Numbered from the stretch's first letter, positions 26,156 to 36,100 are shown. The stretch: 64,000 bases of DNA from Bacillota bacterium (GCA_021797515.1 JAJZZP010000068.1:1-64000), one strand, 5' to 3'. Made by a program: numbers and translations. Notes: a model not told the origin generated them from the letters alone.

Positions 26156-28045
26156 GTGTTGCTGGAACGAATACAGTCACCAAAAGATTTGCGAACGATG
26201 ACCATTAGTCAGTTGCAGCGGCTGGCCATCGAGGTACGGCAGTCAATCATCGAAACCACGGCGCGCACTGGTGGCCATATCGGAGCCAGTCTAGGAACCG
26301 TCGAGCTAACCTTGGCCTTACATCGGGTCTATGACACACCTCACGACAAATTGTTGTGGGACATCGGACATCAAGCTTATGCTCATAAACTGATCACTGG
26401 GAGACTGGAGAATTTTGGGACCCTGCGACAGTTGGGTGGTATTTCAGGATTCTTGAAGCGGCGCGAAAGTGAATACGACGTGTGGGAAGCGGGGCATGCC
26501 TCCACATCATTGTCTGCCGCGCTAGGACTGGCTAAGGCGCGAGATTTGATGCATGCGAACTATCGTGTGGTGACTGTCATTGGTGATGGGGCCCTTACTG
26601 CAGGTATGGCATGGGAGGCACTAAACCAGATTGGGCATTTAAAGACTCCCATGGTAGTAGTGGTCAATGACAATTCTATGTCGATTGCCCCTAATGTCGG
26701 AGCCTTTTCTCTATATTTGACGGACTTGCGGTCCGCTCCGGCGTATTCCCGACTAAAGCAAGAAGTAGAAGGATTATTAGAGGGGATCCCCGTAATCGGG
26801 AGCCCAATTAAGCGGACGGTCGAACGGGTCAAAGATTTAGTTCACTACGCGATGTTGGCGGGCAACGTGTTTGAAGAGTTGGGATTCCGCTATTTTGGGC
26901 CATTGGATGGCCATAGTTTGGATGCACTTATCCCGGTTCTCAGTAACGCGCGGGACGTCAACGAGCCAGTAATTGTTCACGTAATCACTCAAAAAGGGAA
27001 GGGATATCGGCCGGCTGAAGAGCACCCCGGAGAATTTCATGGGCCGGGTCCGTTTGAAGTCGCGAGTGGCCGTTTTATTAAGAAGCCTGAACCGCCTTCT
27101 TATAGTCAAGTCTGCAGTCAGACCCTCATTGAGATTGGGAAGACTGATCCCACTGTGGTGGCGATTACCGCGGCTATGCCCGACGGCACAAAATTGGACC
27201 AATTTGCCGCGGTGTTTCCGGATCGGTTTTTTGATGTGGGGATTGCGGAACAGCATGCGGCAACTTTTGCCGCCGGACTGGCTCTAGCGGGAATGAGACC
27301 GGTGTTTGCAGTTTACAGCACGTTCGTTCAAAGGGCATATGATCAAGTGATTCATGATGTTTGCCATCAAGATCTTCCCGTGGTTTTTGCTATCGATCGG
27401 GCCGGATTGGTGGGGGCGGACGGAGCCACCCATCAGGGCATTTTTGATATCAGTTTTCTACGTACGGTACCGAATATCGAAATTGCCATGGGCAAAGACG
27501 AGGGCGAATTGCGCAGTTTGTTATCAGAAGCGCTGCGTCGGCCGCATCCTGTGGCTGTCCGGTATCCTCGGGGCTCCGGCCAGGGTATTGATCTCTCCGG
27601 GCCGATTCCTCCTATAGGGTGGGGAGAGGCGGAGTGGGCATTTCATGGCGAGGACTTGACGTTAGTATCCTTCGGGCCGATATACTACACTGCCGTTACG
27701 GTACGAGAATTGCTGCAAACTCAGGGATTTTCGGTAGGTTTGGTCAACGCCCGCTTCGTCAAACCGTTGGACACTTCGACTTTAAGCGAGGTGACCGCCA
27801 CTACCAAAGCTATTATGACGATTGAAGAGCATGTGGTTTCGGGCGGCTTTGGCAGTGCGGTCGCAGAATGGGCGCACCGTGACGGCATCGATATACCGAT
27901 TCGCATTGAGGGACTGCCAGACGAGTTTATCGATCACGGGCCCGTCAATTATTATCTAAACCTGTATGAATTGGATGCAGAGGGGCTGGCACGAAAAGCG
28001 GCGCGATGGCTTGACAGTCTCAATATTGTTCACGCCGAGCAATGA
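26156..28045 (+). CDS. dxs: 1-deoxy-D-xylulose-5-phosphate synthase
   Basis: Thiamine diphosphate enzyme that opens the MEP isoprenoid pathway, 629 residues. Motifs are GGHIGASLGTVELTLALH, DIGHQAYAHKLITGR and VIGDGALTAGMAWEALN (ThDP binding). The pyrimidine domain has FFDVGIAEQHAATFAAGLA with the catalytic Glu. The GTG start has AAAGGAGG at about 8 bases. It overlaps the next gene (ATGA). Confidence 0.97.
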   Translation: MLLERIQSPKDLRTMTISQLQRLAIEVRQSIIETTARTGGHIGASLGTVELTLALHRVYDTPHDKLLWDIGHQAYAHKLITGRLENFGTLRQLGGISGFLKRRESEYDVWEAGHASTSLSAALGLAKARDLMHANYRVVTVIGDGALTAGMAWEALNQIGHLKTPMVVVVNDNSMSIAPNVGAFSLYLTDLRSAPAYSRLKQEVEGLLEGIPVIGSPIKRTVERVKDLVHYAMLAGNVFEELGFRYFGPLDGHSLDALIPVLSNARDVNEPVIVHVITQKGKGYRPAEEHPGEFHGPGPFEVASGRFIKKPEPPSYSQVCSQTLIEIGKTDPTVVAITAAMPDGTKLDQFAAVFPDRFFDVGIAEQHAATFAAGLALAGMRPVFAVYSTFVQRAYDQVIHDVCHQDLPVVFAIDRAGLVGADGATHQGIFDISFLRTVPNIEIAMGKDEGELRSLLSEALRRPHPVAVRYPRGSGQGIDLSGPIPPIGWGEAEWAFHGEDLTLVSFGPIYYTAVTVRELLQTQGFSVGLVNARFVKPLDTSTLSEVTATTKAIMTIEEHVVSGGFGSAVAEWAHRDGIDIPIRIEGLPDEFIDHGPVNYYLNLYELDAEGLARKAARWLDSLNIVHAEQ

Positions 28046-28851
28046 CAGGACGGAAATTTCGCTTGGATCGGCAATTAGTTGATCTGGGTTTGGTGGAGAC
28101 GCGTTCCAAAGCACAAGGATTGCTTTTAGCGGGGAAAATTCAGGTTAACGGGCGAAGGCAAACCAAGGCAGGGCTTTTGGTAAGCGATACTGATGAGATT
28201 ACGGTTGTAGGACCACGACTGCCTTTTGTCAGCCGCGGAGGCTTAAAGTTGCAGGCGGCATTAGATCGATTCGGGGTCCGTGCCGAAGGGTGGAACGTGG
28301 TCGATGTTGGTGCATCGACTGGTGGCTTTACCGACTGTTGGCTTCAGTACGGGGCTTCTCAAGTGTACGCGGTAGACGTGGGGTATGGGCAACTGGCATG
28401 GAAGCTGCGTAGTGACCCGAGGGTTATTGTCCGAGAACGGCTTAATGCCCGGTGGTTGACACTGGAGCAATTAAGCCGGCATGAAGTCTTGGACGGGGCT
28501 TCGATTGATGCTTCATTTATCGGGGCAGCGCTCTTGTTAGGACCCTTGACCTCCATGATTAGCAACTTGGGAGCAGTGATCGTGCTGGTGAAACCTCAGT
28601 TTGAGGCGGGGCCCGAAAACCTTGGCAAACACGGCGTGGTGCGAGATCCAGAAATTCATCGGATGGTATTAGCCCGGTTTTTGCAATCCGCCCAGAATTT
28701 GGGATATGCTGTTCAGGGACTGATGCCGTCCCCGGTAAGGGGGCCTGAGGGGAATATTGAATTTCTGGTTTATTTGTCGCTTGGTGGAGCATCACAGGAG
28801 ATCATGATTGATGCGGTGGTTAAGGAAGCCTGGCAGGAGGAGTGGGAGTGA
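28042..28851 (+). CDS. tlyA: TlyA-family rRNA 2'-O-methyltransferase
   Basis: S4 RNA-binding domain (residues 1-65, LGLVETRSKAQGLLLAGKIQ) fused to an FtsJ-like methyltransferase. The SAM site is VVDVGASTGGFTDCWLQYGA, and VLVKPQFEAGPENLGKHGVV follows. 269 residues. The Bacillus counterpart YqxC lies at the same place. The protein probably methylates ribosomal RNA. It overlaps the dxs stop codon. Confidence 0.93.
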   Translation: MTGRKFRLDRQLVDLGLVETRSKAQGLLLAGKIQVNGRRQTKAGLLVSDTDEITVVGPRLPFVSRGGLKLQAALDRFGVRAEGWNVVDVGASTGGFTDCWLQYGASQVYAVDVGYGQLAWKLRSDPRVIVRERLNARWLTLEQLSRHEVLDGASIDASFIGAALLLGPLTSMISNLGAVIVLVKPQFEAGPENLGKHGVVRDPEIHRMVLARFLQSAQNLGYAVQGLMPSPVRGPEGNIEFLVYLSLGGASQEIMIDAVVKEAWQEEWE

Positions 28852-29702
28852 AGCAGGCATTGGTGTGGCCTAATCCGGAAAAAGATCAGGTGCGCGGGCT
28901 TATTGGCCAGATGGCTCGATGGTTTAGCCAGCACCATGTCATGATGCGAATTCCCAAGGATTTGGCCGACGCCGTAGGTTTCTCCGAATACGCGCTGGAC
29001 ACCATGGATTTAACGGCAGAAAGCATTGACTGGATTGTCGTCTTAGGCGGAGATGGCACTTTGCTAAGAGCAGCCAAGGATTTAGCTTTTTTAGAACGCC
29101 CGATTCTCGGCGTCAATTTAGGCCATTTAGGATTTTTAACTGAGGTCGAGGTGCCTGATTTGCTTTTGGCGTTGTCTTCATTGCTTCAAGGAGAATACAC
29201 CATTGATGAGCGTCATTTACTCTCCGCCAGCGTGTTGCGCGATGGGCAGGAATTAGCCCGGTTTGACGCCATGAATGACGTGGTGGTAGCCAAAGGACCT
29301 TTTGCCCGGCTGATCAACTTGGAAACTTTTGTTGATAACGCCTATGTGACCACGTATCCTGCCGATGGGCTGATTGTCGCCACTCCCACCGGATCGACGG
29401 CGTATTCGTTATCGGCTGGGGGTCCGATTTTGGCGCCCGATTTAGGCAATATGGTAATTACCCCCATCTGTCCCCATTCATTCTTTGATCGGTCTATTGT
29501 GATTGACGGTAGTCACCAAATTAAAATTCGAATTCGTACCATCCATCGTGATACATTGGTTACAATTGATGGGCAAGAAGGACATCCTTTGGAAGATGGG
29601 GACGAAGTTGTGGTGGAAACCAGTCCCACTACAATTCGGTTGATACGACGCCCGGGTTGGAGCTTCTTTCATGTTTTGCGCGGCTGGAGGAAAGGACATT
29701 AG
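28848..29702 (+). CDS. nadK: NAD kinase
   Basis: Phosphorylates NAD to NADP, about 284 residues. The family motifs are present: VLGGDGTLLRAAKDL (GGDG), NLGHLGFLTEV, AMNDVVVAKGP and ATPTGSTAYSLSAGGPI. GTG 28848 overlaps the tlyA stop codon as GTGA and lies 7 bases behind CAGGAGG. GTG 28842 is too close to that site. Confidence 0.96.
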   Translation: MKQALVWPNPEKDQVRGLIGQMARWFSQHHVMMRIPKDLADAVGFSEYALDTMDLTAESIDWIVVLGGDGTLLRAAKDLAFLERPILGVNLGHLGFLTEVEVPDLLLALSSLLQGEYTIDERHLLSASVLRDGQELARFDAMNDVVVAKGPFARLINLETFVDNAYVTTYPADGLIVATPTGSTAYSLSAGGPILAPDLGNMVITPICPHSFFDRSIVIDGSHQIKIRIRTIHRDTLVTIDGQEGHPLEDGDEVVVETSPTTIRLIRRPGWSFFHVLRGWRKGH

Positions 29703-29703
29703 A

Positions 29704-30159
29704 ATGCATCAGGACAAACGGTCTCGACAGGCATTGATTCAGGAAATTATCCGAACCCACGCCGTGGAGACGCAAGAGGAATTGTCAGAGTTGCTGGCGT
29801 CAAGGGGAATGCCGACGACGCAAGCAACCATTTCCCGTGATATCAAGGAGCTCGGTTTGTTGAAAGTGCCTTATGAGGATCGTCATCGCTATGCATTGCC
29901 CGATTATTCGGCTTTAGCGGGTTCTCGAGATCGTTTAACCCGTCTCTTGCGGGAGGTTCTGGTGAGTTATGTTGTGAGTGAGAACTTGGTTGTGGTGAAG
30001 ACTTTGCCAGCCGGGGCCAACGTGGTGTCTGAAGCTATTGATGGATTAGAGTGGCCTGAAGTGGCAGGAACATTGGCCGGAGAAAACACTGTGCTGGTGG
30101 TAGCGCGCAGCACCCGTGATGCACCGGTTTTAGCCCAACGGTTGGAGGACTTGCGGTAA
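29704..30159 (+). CDS. argR: arginine repressor ArgR/AhrC
   Basis: Arginine-dependent regulator, 151 residues. The N-terminal winged helix has VETQEELSELLASRGM and TTQATISRDIKELGLLKVP. The C-terminal arginine-binding domain has the conserved GTLAGENTVLVVARS. ATG 29704 gives the usual length. It sits between nadK and recN, as in Bacillus ahrC. Confidence 0.96.
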   Translation: MHQDKRSRQALIQEIIRTHAVETQEELSELLASRGMPTTQATISRDIKELGLLKVPYEDRHRYALPDYSALAGSRDRLTRLLREVLVSYVVSENLVVVKTLPAGANVVSEAIDGLEWPEVAGTLAGENTVLVVARSTRDAPVLAQRLEDLR

Positions 30160-30237
30160 CGGCGATAAGGCAATGGGGATCCGGTTCGCCTAGACCCACC
30201 GGATGTGGACGAATGCCATCTTGAGGAAGGCGGGACT

Positions 30238-31893
30238 ATGGTTAAGGAGCTGACGGTGGAAAATCTGGGGCTAATCCGCAGAGCATCGGTTGAATTTGGC
30301 CCGGGCTTTAACGCCATCACGGGAGAGTCTGGGGCTGGGAAATCTTTGTTGCTAAACGCTATTGGATTTGTGTTGGGGGGGCGGGTGTCCAATCCGGCAG
30401 GGCCGTTTGAGGATGTTGTGCGGGTACGGACTTCATTTCAAGTGGAACCGGGCCATCCGTTATGGCGGATGTTGGAAGGCTATGGCATTGAGCCCGATGA
30501 GTGGTTAATCCTACAGCGTGAACTTGGGCGGGATGGACGCAGCGTGTATCGGGTACAAGGGCAAATCGTCCCCGCGCAAGCCGTGCGTCGGGTCGCGTTG
30601 CAATTAGTGGAGATCACCGCTCAACATCAATCACTCAAGGTTGCGGATCCTGATATCCTCTTGTCTTGGCTCGATCGCATTGGGAATTTAGAGCAGCTAG
30701 CTCAACAGGTAGCCCAAGCCTTCCGCGAGTGGCGTCACGCAGAGGATGCATTGGCAACCATTCAACGGACCGCCGGGAATTCTGAGGAATGGGACAGATT
30801 GCGAGCGTTGGTTGATGAGATATCCGGTGCGCAAATTCAACCCAATGAAGATGAGAGTTTAAACGAGGAACTGGGAAGGCTACGACAGGGGCAGCGATTA
30901 GTGGAAGGGTATCAAACGATTGACCGCTACCTCAATCAAGACGACACTGGCGTTATCCCCGGGATTGCTCATGTTGTTCGGACGCTGGATGGCCTAATGC
31001 GCATGGACCCGCGGTTGGAAACGCCGGCGCAGATGTTGGATCAGGTGACGGCCTTGCTCGGCGAAGTCCAATGGTCCCTCAGTGAATGGTATCAACACTT
31101 AAATTTGGACCCGGCACATCTGGAGCAAATTGAACATCGGGCAGATCTTCTTGCCCGGATTAAAAGAAAATATGGACCACAGCTCAGTGATGTACTGGAA
31201 TTGTGGAATGCTTCTGCGAAACGTTTGGCTGAAGTGGACAACATAAGCTGGGAGCTTAATAAATGGACGAAAATTGTGGAGGTGCGTTCCCAAGAATATC
31301 GGCAGTTAGCGCAGCAGTTGTCTCTTCAACGTAAAACATGGGCTAAGTCAGTGGCCACAGAAGTGGAACAGTTATTAAGCCAGATGGAGATGCTGGGTGC
31401 GGTTGTCAAGTTTGTGATATTGCCGGCATCGCCCCGGGCGACTGGAGTGGATATGGTAGAATGCCAGTTTGCAGCAAATCCTGGTCAAGAACCACGGCCC
31501 TTGGCAAAGGTGGCTTCGGGAGGAGAATTGTCAAGGGTAGCGTTGGCTATGGCGGTGGTTGAAGGCCGATCCAGCACGGCGACACTGGTGTTAGACGAAT
31601 TGGACACAGGGCTTGGCGGTATCAGCGCTCAACGGGTGGGACAATTGCTGTCACGGCTAGGCCACACGCGGCAAGTACTGGCGGTGAGCCACCAACCGAC
31701 GGTGGCCGCCCGCGCCAAAACACATATTAAAGTCTTCAAGGTGGTCAAGGACTCGGTGGCAGAATCTTGTGCGGCGAGTTTGGATATGGCGGGGAGGCCT
31801 GGCGAAGTAGCGCGCATGCTCAGCGGCAACCCAGACTCAGTCGCGTTGGAACATGCACGGCAGTTGCTGGCGCAGGAGGTCGAGCGTGCATAG
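30238..31893 (+). CDS. recN: DNA repair protein RecN
   Basis: SMC-like ATPase for double-strand break repair, about 551 residues. Walker A is GESGAGKSLLLNAIGFVLGG at residue 30 on. The middle is a coiled coil. The C-terminus has the signature VASGGELSRVALAMAVV and Walker B LVLDELDTGLGG. ATG 30238 follows GAGGAAGG. It overlaps the next gene. Confidence 0.96.
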   Translation: MVKELTVENLGLIRRASVEFGPGFNAITGESGAGKSLLLNAIGFVLGGRVSNPAGPFEDVVRVRTSFQVEPGHPLWRMLEGYGIEPDEWLILQRELGRDGRSVYRVQGQIVPAQAVRRVALQLVEITAQHQSLKVADPDILLSWLDRIGNLEQLAQQVAQAFREWRHAEDALATIQRTAGNSEEWDRLRALVDEISGAQIQPNEDESLNEELGRLRQGQRLVEGYQTIDRYLNQDDTGVIPGIAHVVRTLDGLMRMDPRLETPAQMLDQVTALLGEVQWSLSEWYQHLNLDPAHLEQIEHRADLLARIKRKYGPQLSDVLELWNASAKRLAEVDNISWELNKWTKIVEVRSQEYRQLAQQLSLQRKTWAKSVATEVEQLLSQMEMLGAVVKFVILPASPRATGVDMVECQFAANPGQEPRPLAKVASGGELSRVALAMAVVEGRSSTATLVLDELDTGLGGISAQRVGQLLSRLGHTRQVLAVSHQPTVAARAKTHIKVFKVVKDSVAESCAASLDMAGRPGEVARMLSGNPDSVALEHARQLLAQEVERA

Positions 31894-32317
31894 CGGGTTG
31901 TCGCGATTGTTAAATGATTCGAATCGGGTACTAATTACTGCGGTTTTGGCGGTGGCAAGTGCCCAACTGATGAAGTTTGTGATTTATGCCTGGTATAAAA
32001 AACGTCCTCGGTTAGAACGATTGATCGGGTCTGGGGGCATGCCATCCTCCCATTCCGCCATGGTCTCGGCGTTATCAACTGCCATGGGATTTCAATCTGG
32101 GTGGCAATCCCCGTTGTTCGCTGTAAGTTGCGTGTTAGCATTTATCGTGCTGTATGACGCGATAGGGGTGCGGCGTACTGTTGGCCTGCAGTCAAAATAT
32201 CTTAACCGGATGAGCGACAGCGACGAATTTCCGGAGTTTGTCGGACACACCCCGGTGGAGGTACTAATGGGCGCTCTGTGGGGTGTCTTTTTAGGGGTAC
32301 TTCTCTACCGGATGTAA
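31886..32317 (+). CDS. DUF212 (divergent PAP2) membrane protein
   Basis: About 143 residues, with around 4 hydrophobic segments. The signature of the DUF212/YuiD family is SGGMPSSHSAMVSALSTAMG, with the divergent PAP2 His-Ser motif, followed by YDAIGVRRTVGLQS. The GTG start at 31886 lies 7 bases after CAGGAGG and overlaps recN by 8 bases. Perhaps a lipid phosphatase-like protein. Its partner glycosyltransferase gene follows. Confidence 0.85.
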   Translation: MHSGLSRLLNDSNRVLITAVLAVASAQLMKFVIYAWYKKRPRLERLIGSGGMPSSHSAMVSALSTAMGFQSGWQSPLFAVSCVLAFIVLYDAIGVRRTVGLQSKYLNRMSDSDEFPEFVGHTPVEVLMGALWGVFLGVLLYRM

Positions 32318-32328
32318 AAGAGGATGCG

Positions 32329-33384
32329 ATGAAACTTTTAATTGCCAGTTTGCCCATTGGCACCGGCCACGATATTGCTGCTCAGGCGATGGCCGAAGCG
32401 GCTTATTTAGACGGTTGGCAAGTCGAGTTTTCCCATCATTTAGTGGCTGCAGCCCGCCTAGAAACGGCGCTGTACTTTTTTGGTTTGCATTACTTTGGAT
32501 CAAGTTACGGCCGATTGTTTCGATGGTCAGACCGAACTACCTTCAACTGGCGCCAGCATAGAACACATTGGCGGCAAATTGGTCGGCGGGTATTGCCCGA
32601 CGTTTTTGCCGAGTACCGACCGGATGTTGTGATAGCCACTCACCCATTCGCGCTAAACGCGTGGGGCGCGGTCCGAGAGACGCATCGAACTTTGCGGGTG
32701 GTCGGGGTGTTGACGGATCTTTCAGTGCACCGATTTTGGTATGAACCGATGGCAGATGCCTACACGGTATGGCTGCCGGAACAAGTGGGGGACTTAAAAC
32801 AATTCGGAGTGGCACCAGACCGTGTGTTTATGACGGGGATACCGATTCGCGCTTCGTTTCAGGAAACAGTTCCGCCGTTGCCAATTTATGATCGAGGGCC
32901 GATCATCTTGTTGGGCGGTGGCCTGGGTATGGGACCATATACTAGGATTTTACGGCAATTGGCCGCATTAGATTGGCCTGTGGTGGCCGTCTGCGGACAC
33001 AATGAAAAGCTTCGATGGAAACTCTCGGAATATCGTTGGCCGGAAACAGTGACGGTTGCCGGGTATGTCGAAAACATGCCGATATTTTTGCGTCATTCGC
33101 AGTTGGTGGTGGGCAAGCCCGGTGGGGTGACCGCGGCCGAAGTTGCTCAGTCCCAAGTTCCTTGGATCGTGACCCATTGGATTCCCGGGCAAGAAGAAAT
33201 AAATCGCGACCGTTTGCTAAAACATCATTTGGCCGTTCGTGGCGATACTGGACTCACTGATACGGTGCACGATTTGTTAAAGTATGATGCACCTATGCGC
33301 AAACTGATGCTAGCGGCCCAAGAAAAGTGGGCGCGACCACTGGCTGCCCAGGACATCATACACCACCTCAAGACATTACGCTAA
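32329..33384 (+). CDS. glycosyltransferase of the MGDG synthase/UgtP type
   Basis: About 351 residues. The N-terminal domain has ASLPIGTGHDIAAQAMAEA, as in diacylglycerol glycosyltransferases and MGDG synthase. The C-terminal GT-B half shows LLGGGLGMGPYTRIL, VAVCGHNEKLRWKL and the nucleotide-sugar motif VVGKPGGVTAAEVAQSQVP. Likely makes a membrane glycolipid. It closely follows the DUF212 gene between recN and spoIVB, where other Firmicutes usually have neither gene. Confidence 0.88.
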   Translation: MKLLIASLPIGTGHDIAAQAMAEAAYLDGWQVEFSHHLVAAARLETALYFFGLHYFGSSYGRLFRWSDRTTFNWRQHRTHWRQIGRRVLPDVFAEYRPDVVIATHPFALNAWGAVRETHRTLRVVGVLTDLSVHRFWYEPMADAYTVWLPEQVGDLKQFGVAPDRVFMTGIPIRASFQETVPPLPIYDRGPIILLGGGLGMGPYTRILRQLAALDWPVVAVCGHNEKLRWKLSEYRWPETVTVAGYVENMPIFLRHSQLVVGKPGGVTAAEVAQSQVPWIVTHWIPGQEEINRDRLLKHHLAVRGDTGLTDTVHDLLKYDAPMRKLMLAAQEKWARPLAAQDIIHHLKTLR

Positions 33385-33598
33385 ATCTGCGTCCGATTCG
33401 CCTCATGCGTTGATCTTGGTAATTTCACAAAAGATTTGGCAACGCGACCAAGCCGCGAACATTTTATTCGCTGGCGCCTTTATGTTTTGCGTGTGCATTC
33501 CCACTCTTGACAGACACTGACTATGATTCCGGGGATGAATCGGGATCGGCTTCGGGATGTTATAGGTATCAGGACAAGAGATTGGAGGTGATCCGTGA

Positions 33599-34897
33599 GT
33601 GAGACAAAAAGCTAATAACCGAGCGAATACCCGGCGGTGGAATCCGAAAAAGATTATCGGTGTCGCAGGCGCGATTATGCTTATTTCCGCCGGCTTTTCT
33701 CCCCCTTTGGAACGGATCGCTGACTGGCCAAGTCATCTTATGATACCTCAAGGAGAATCGTTGAGTCTTCCCTGGAGTGCTTATCTTCCGGTACAGGTAA
33801 CACCTATAGGTCGCATGCAAATATCTAACGGTTTGAACCAAGTGACGTTGGTAGGGACAAAACCAGGGCATTATGATGTGAGATTTTCATTTTTGGGCAA
33901 GTTCTGGTATCGGACTATTCCGGTGGATGTGACGGCTGCACCACCATCGTTGGTGCCGGGCGGCGAATCACTTGGGGTGGTGGCTCACACCCAAGGGCTG
34001 GTGGTCACCGCGTTACAACCGGTACGGCAGGGGAATCAATGGATAGATCCGGCGCAGGAAGCAGGAATTGAGCGGGGGGACATTATTACCCGGATCAATA
34101 GGCAACCGGCCCGATCGGACCAACAGTTGCAAAATGCAGTGGGAGCAGCGGGAAGCACTGGGCAGCCTTTGGAGCTGACGGTTGTAGGGGCCCGGAGTGT
34201 GCATCGACGGCGGTTGCAGCCAGTATGGGCGCCGCAGGTTCATCGTTGGGAAGTGGGTGTAGTAGTCGAGGACAGCGCCAATGGCGTGGGAACCCTTACT
34301 TTTTATAATCCAAAAACCCACCAATATGCGGCTTTAGGGCATAGTATTACCGACGGATTAACCCGTCATCCGGTGGCAATTCGTTCCGGTTATGTGATGG
34401 GGGCGGATATTGTAGGCGTCATTGCCGGATCCGGAACCACCCCGGGGCAAAAAATCGGGGTATTGGCCGGTGGATACAATGTGGCGGGCACTGTCATGCA
34501 TAACGGACGATTCGGCATTGTAGGACACTTGGCGCATGATCCAGTTTGGGGTCCCCAGCGGCCAATTCCATTGGCAATGCCGGATCAAGTACAGCCAGGG
34601 GCGGCTCAAATTGTCACTGTGGTCAAAGGCCAACGCCCGGAACTATTTCAAGTTCGCATATTGCGCACATATCCTCAGTGGCAACCGAATACTAAAGGGT
34701 TGTTGTTTCAGGTTACCGACCCCAGGCTATTGCGGGTCACCGGTGGTGTGGTGCAAGGGATGAGCGGCAGTCCTATCATCGAAAATGGTCGCCTTGTCGG
34801 TGCGGTGACCCACGTCTTGTTAAGCCGCCCCGCCTTAGGATTTGGTTGTTATGCGTACTGGATGGCTCACCAACCAGCGTATAGCAAGGTTATCTGA
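33599..34897 (+). CDS. spoIVB: SpoIVB sporulation serine peptidase
   Basis: Forespore-made protease that starts the sigma-K checkpoint, 432 residues. An N-terminal membrane anchor (around residues 22-38) is followed by a PDZ domain (EAGIERGDIITRINRQPAR). The S55 peptidase domain has the catalytic His in YAALGHSITDGLTRHPV and the Ser in VQGMSGSPIIENGRLVGAV. GTG 33599 lies 7 bases behind TTGGAGGTGA. The 215-base gap upstream should hold a forespore promoter; a weak TGCATT / CTGACTA pair occurs there but is not convincing. Confidence 0.95.
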   Translation: MRQKANNRANTRRWNPKKIIGVAGAIMLISAGFSPPLERIADWPSHLMIPQGESLSLPWSAYLPVQVTPIGRMQISNGLNQVTLVGTKPGHYDVRFSFLGKFWYRTIPVDVTAAPPSLVPGGESLGVVAHTQGLVVTALQPVRQGNQWIDPAQEAGIERGDIITRINRQPARSDQQLQNAVGAAGSTGQPLELTVVGARSVHRRRLQPVWAPQVHRWEVGVVVEDSANGVGTLTFYNPKTHQYAALGHSITDGLTRHPVAIRSGYVMGADIVGVIAGSGTTPGQKIGVLAGGYNVAGTVMHNGRFGIVGHLAHDPVWGPQRPIPLAMPDQVQPGAAQIVTVVKGQRPELFQVRILRTYPQWQPNTKGLLFQVTDPRLLRVTGGVVQGMSGSPIIENGRLVGAVTHVLLSRPALGFGCYAYWMAHQPAYSKVI

Positions 34898-35013
34898 AAA
34901 GTGTATGAAAATTTTGCGGATTGATGTTGCCGGCAGGAATTTTGGCGTCCGATAGAGAATTCGTTCGTCAAGATTCTTGCTCGTTTCACGGTATTAGACT
35001 GGGGGATCCTCAT

Positions 35014-35160
35014 GTGAACCATTATTGGCTGTGGTTTCTGATATGGTTGTTTTTGTCAGCCTGGCTAACGGTAACGTGGGCCTTCCTTCGTTATGGCCGT
35101 GAATTCTGGAATCGGACTCAACCCCTAATGGCACATGCCTATTACCTGCACCAAATTTAA
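35014..35160 (+). CDS. small membrane protein (about 48 aa)
   Basis: Hypothetical. GTG at 35014 with GGGGG upstream would give a single-span protein with a Trp-rich helix (YWLWFLIWLFLSAWL) and a short basic tail. It lies between spoIVB and spo0A, where small membrane proteins occur in related genomes. An upstream in-frame start at 34921 is less likely because the extension has no family features. Confidence 0.4.
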   Translation: MNHYWLWFLIWLFLSAWLTVTWAFLRYGREFWNRTQPLMAHAYYLHQI

Positions 35161-35164
35161 ATAA

Positions 35165-35171
35165 TGTCGAA
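35165..35171 (+). promoter_or_regulatory. candidate 0A box (TGTCGAA) upstream of spo0A
   Basis: TGTCGAA matches the consensus Spo0A-P binding site TGNCGAA exactly. It lies 124 bases before the spo0A start codon, which suggests autoregulation as in Bacillus. A 7-base match can occur by chance, so this is only a candidate. Confidence 0.5.
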
Positions 35172-35294
35172 ACAGGTAGAAGAACGCGATATTTTAAATG
35201 ATGACAGATCTTCGCAAGAGGAAGGAGATTAGGCAGAATCGTAGAAGGATTTAAAGGGGAATTAGTGTAAATTCTGACCGCAGGGGGCACTCAC

Positions 35295-36080
35295 ATGGCA
35301 ATTAAAGTTTTAATCGCCGACGATAATCGCGAATTTTGCGAGCTGTTGAACGAAACGATCCGAAATGAAGACGGGTTGGAAGTCACAGGTATAGCGAACC
35401 ATGGCGTGGAGGTGCTTGATTTCCTTTCTCGCCAATCGGTGGATGTAGTGGTACTGGACATTATTATGCCTCATTTGGATGGGATTGGGGTATTGGAAAG
35501 GTTACGGCAAATGGAACTGACCCGCACTCCTAAGGTCATCGTATTGACTGCATTTGGACAGGAAACCATGACCCAAAAAGCTCTGGAATTGGGTGCGGAT
35601 TATTATATTCTGAAGCCGTTTAATCTAAAAGTTTTGGCGGAAAGAGTCAAGCAAGTTGGGGGAGAACCTACATCGCAACCTAAACCGGTTGTGCCGACGA
35701 CCGGGAAGCTTCAAGTCGTGCCAGTAAAACATTTGGATGTGGAAGTAACGAATATTATCCATGAAATTGGTATTCCGGCTCATATCAAAGGCTACCTCTA
35801 CTTGCGTGAAGCGATATTAATGGTTGTCAACCGCGTGGATTTGCTAAGCGGAGTCACCAAGGAACTGTATCCAGCTATCGCTGTTAAATTCAAGACGACA
35901 CCTAGCCGGGTCGAGCGTGCGATTCGTCATGCCATCGAAGTGGCTTGGGCACGCGGCAACGTGGACGTGATCAACGGAATATTCGGACATACGGTGAATC
36001 GAGATCGCGGCAAACCTACCAACAGCGAGTTTATCGCAATGGTGGCTGACAAACTGCGAATGCAAATCAAGGCTAGCTAG
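35295..36080 (+). CDS. spo0A: sporulation master regulator Spo0A
   Basis: Response regulator of 261 residues. The receiver domain has IADDNREF (acidic pocket), the phosphorylated Asp in [19 protein letters not shown], and the Lys in [12 protein letters not shown]. The C-terminal Spo0A_C DNA-binding domain has [19 protein letters not shown] and [20 protein letters not shown], the recognition region. It closes the housekeeping cluster and is followed by a strong terminator. Confidence 0.97.
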   Translation: MAIKVLIADDNREFCELLNETIRNEDGLEVTGIANHGVEVLDFLSRQSVDVVVLDIIMPHLDGIGVLERLRQMELTRTPKVIVLTAFGQETMTQKALELGADYYILKPFNLKVLAERVKQVGGEPTSQPKPVVPTTGKLQVVPVKHLDVEVTNIIHEIGIPAHIKGYLYLREAILMVVNRVDLLSGVTKELYPAIAVKFKTTPSRVERAIRHAIEVAWARGNVDVINGIFGHTVNRDRGKPTNSEFIAMVADKLRMQIKAS

Positions 36081-36100
36081 TGGCTACATAAATGTGCCAT

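Noticed and set aside
33480-33540. Sigma-F/G promoter upstream of spoIVB
   Set aside because: A TGCATT / CTGACTA pair can be drawn, but matches are too weak to report as a site.
35205-35240. Sigma-H promoter upstream of spo0A
   Set aside because: AGGA-rich and GAAT-like words occur, but their spacing does not fit the consensus.
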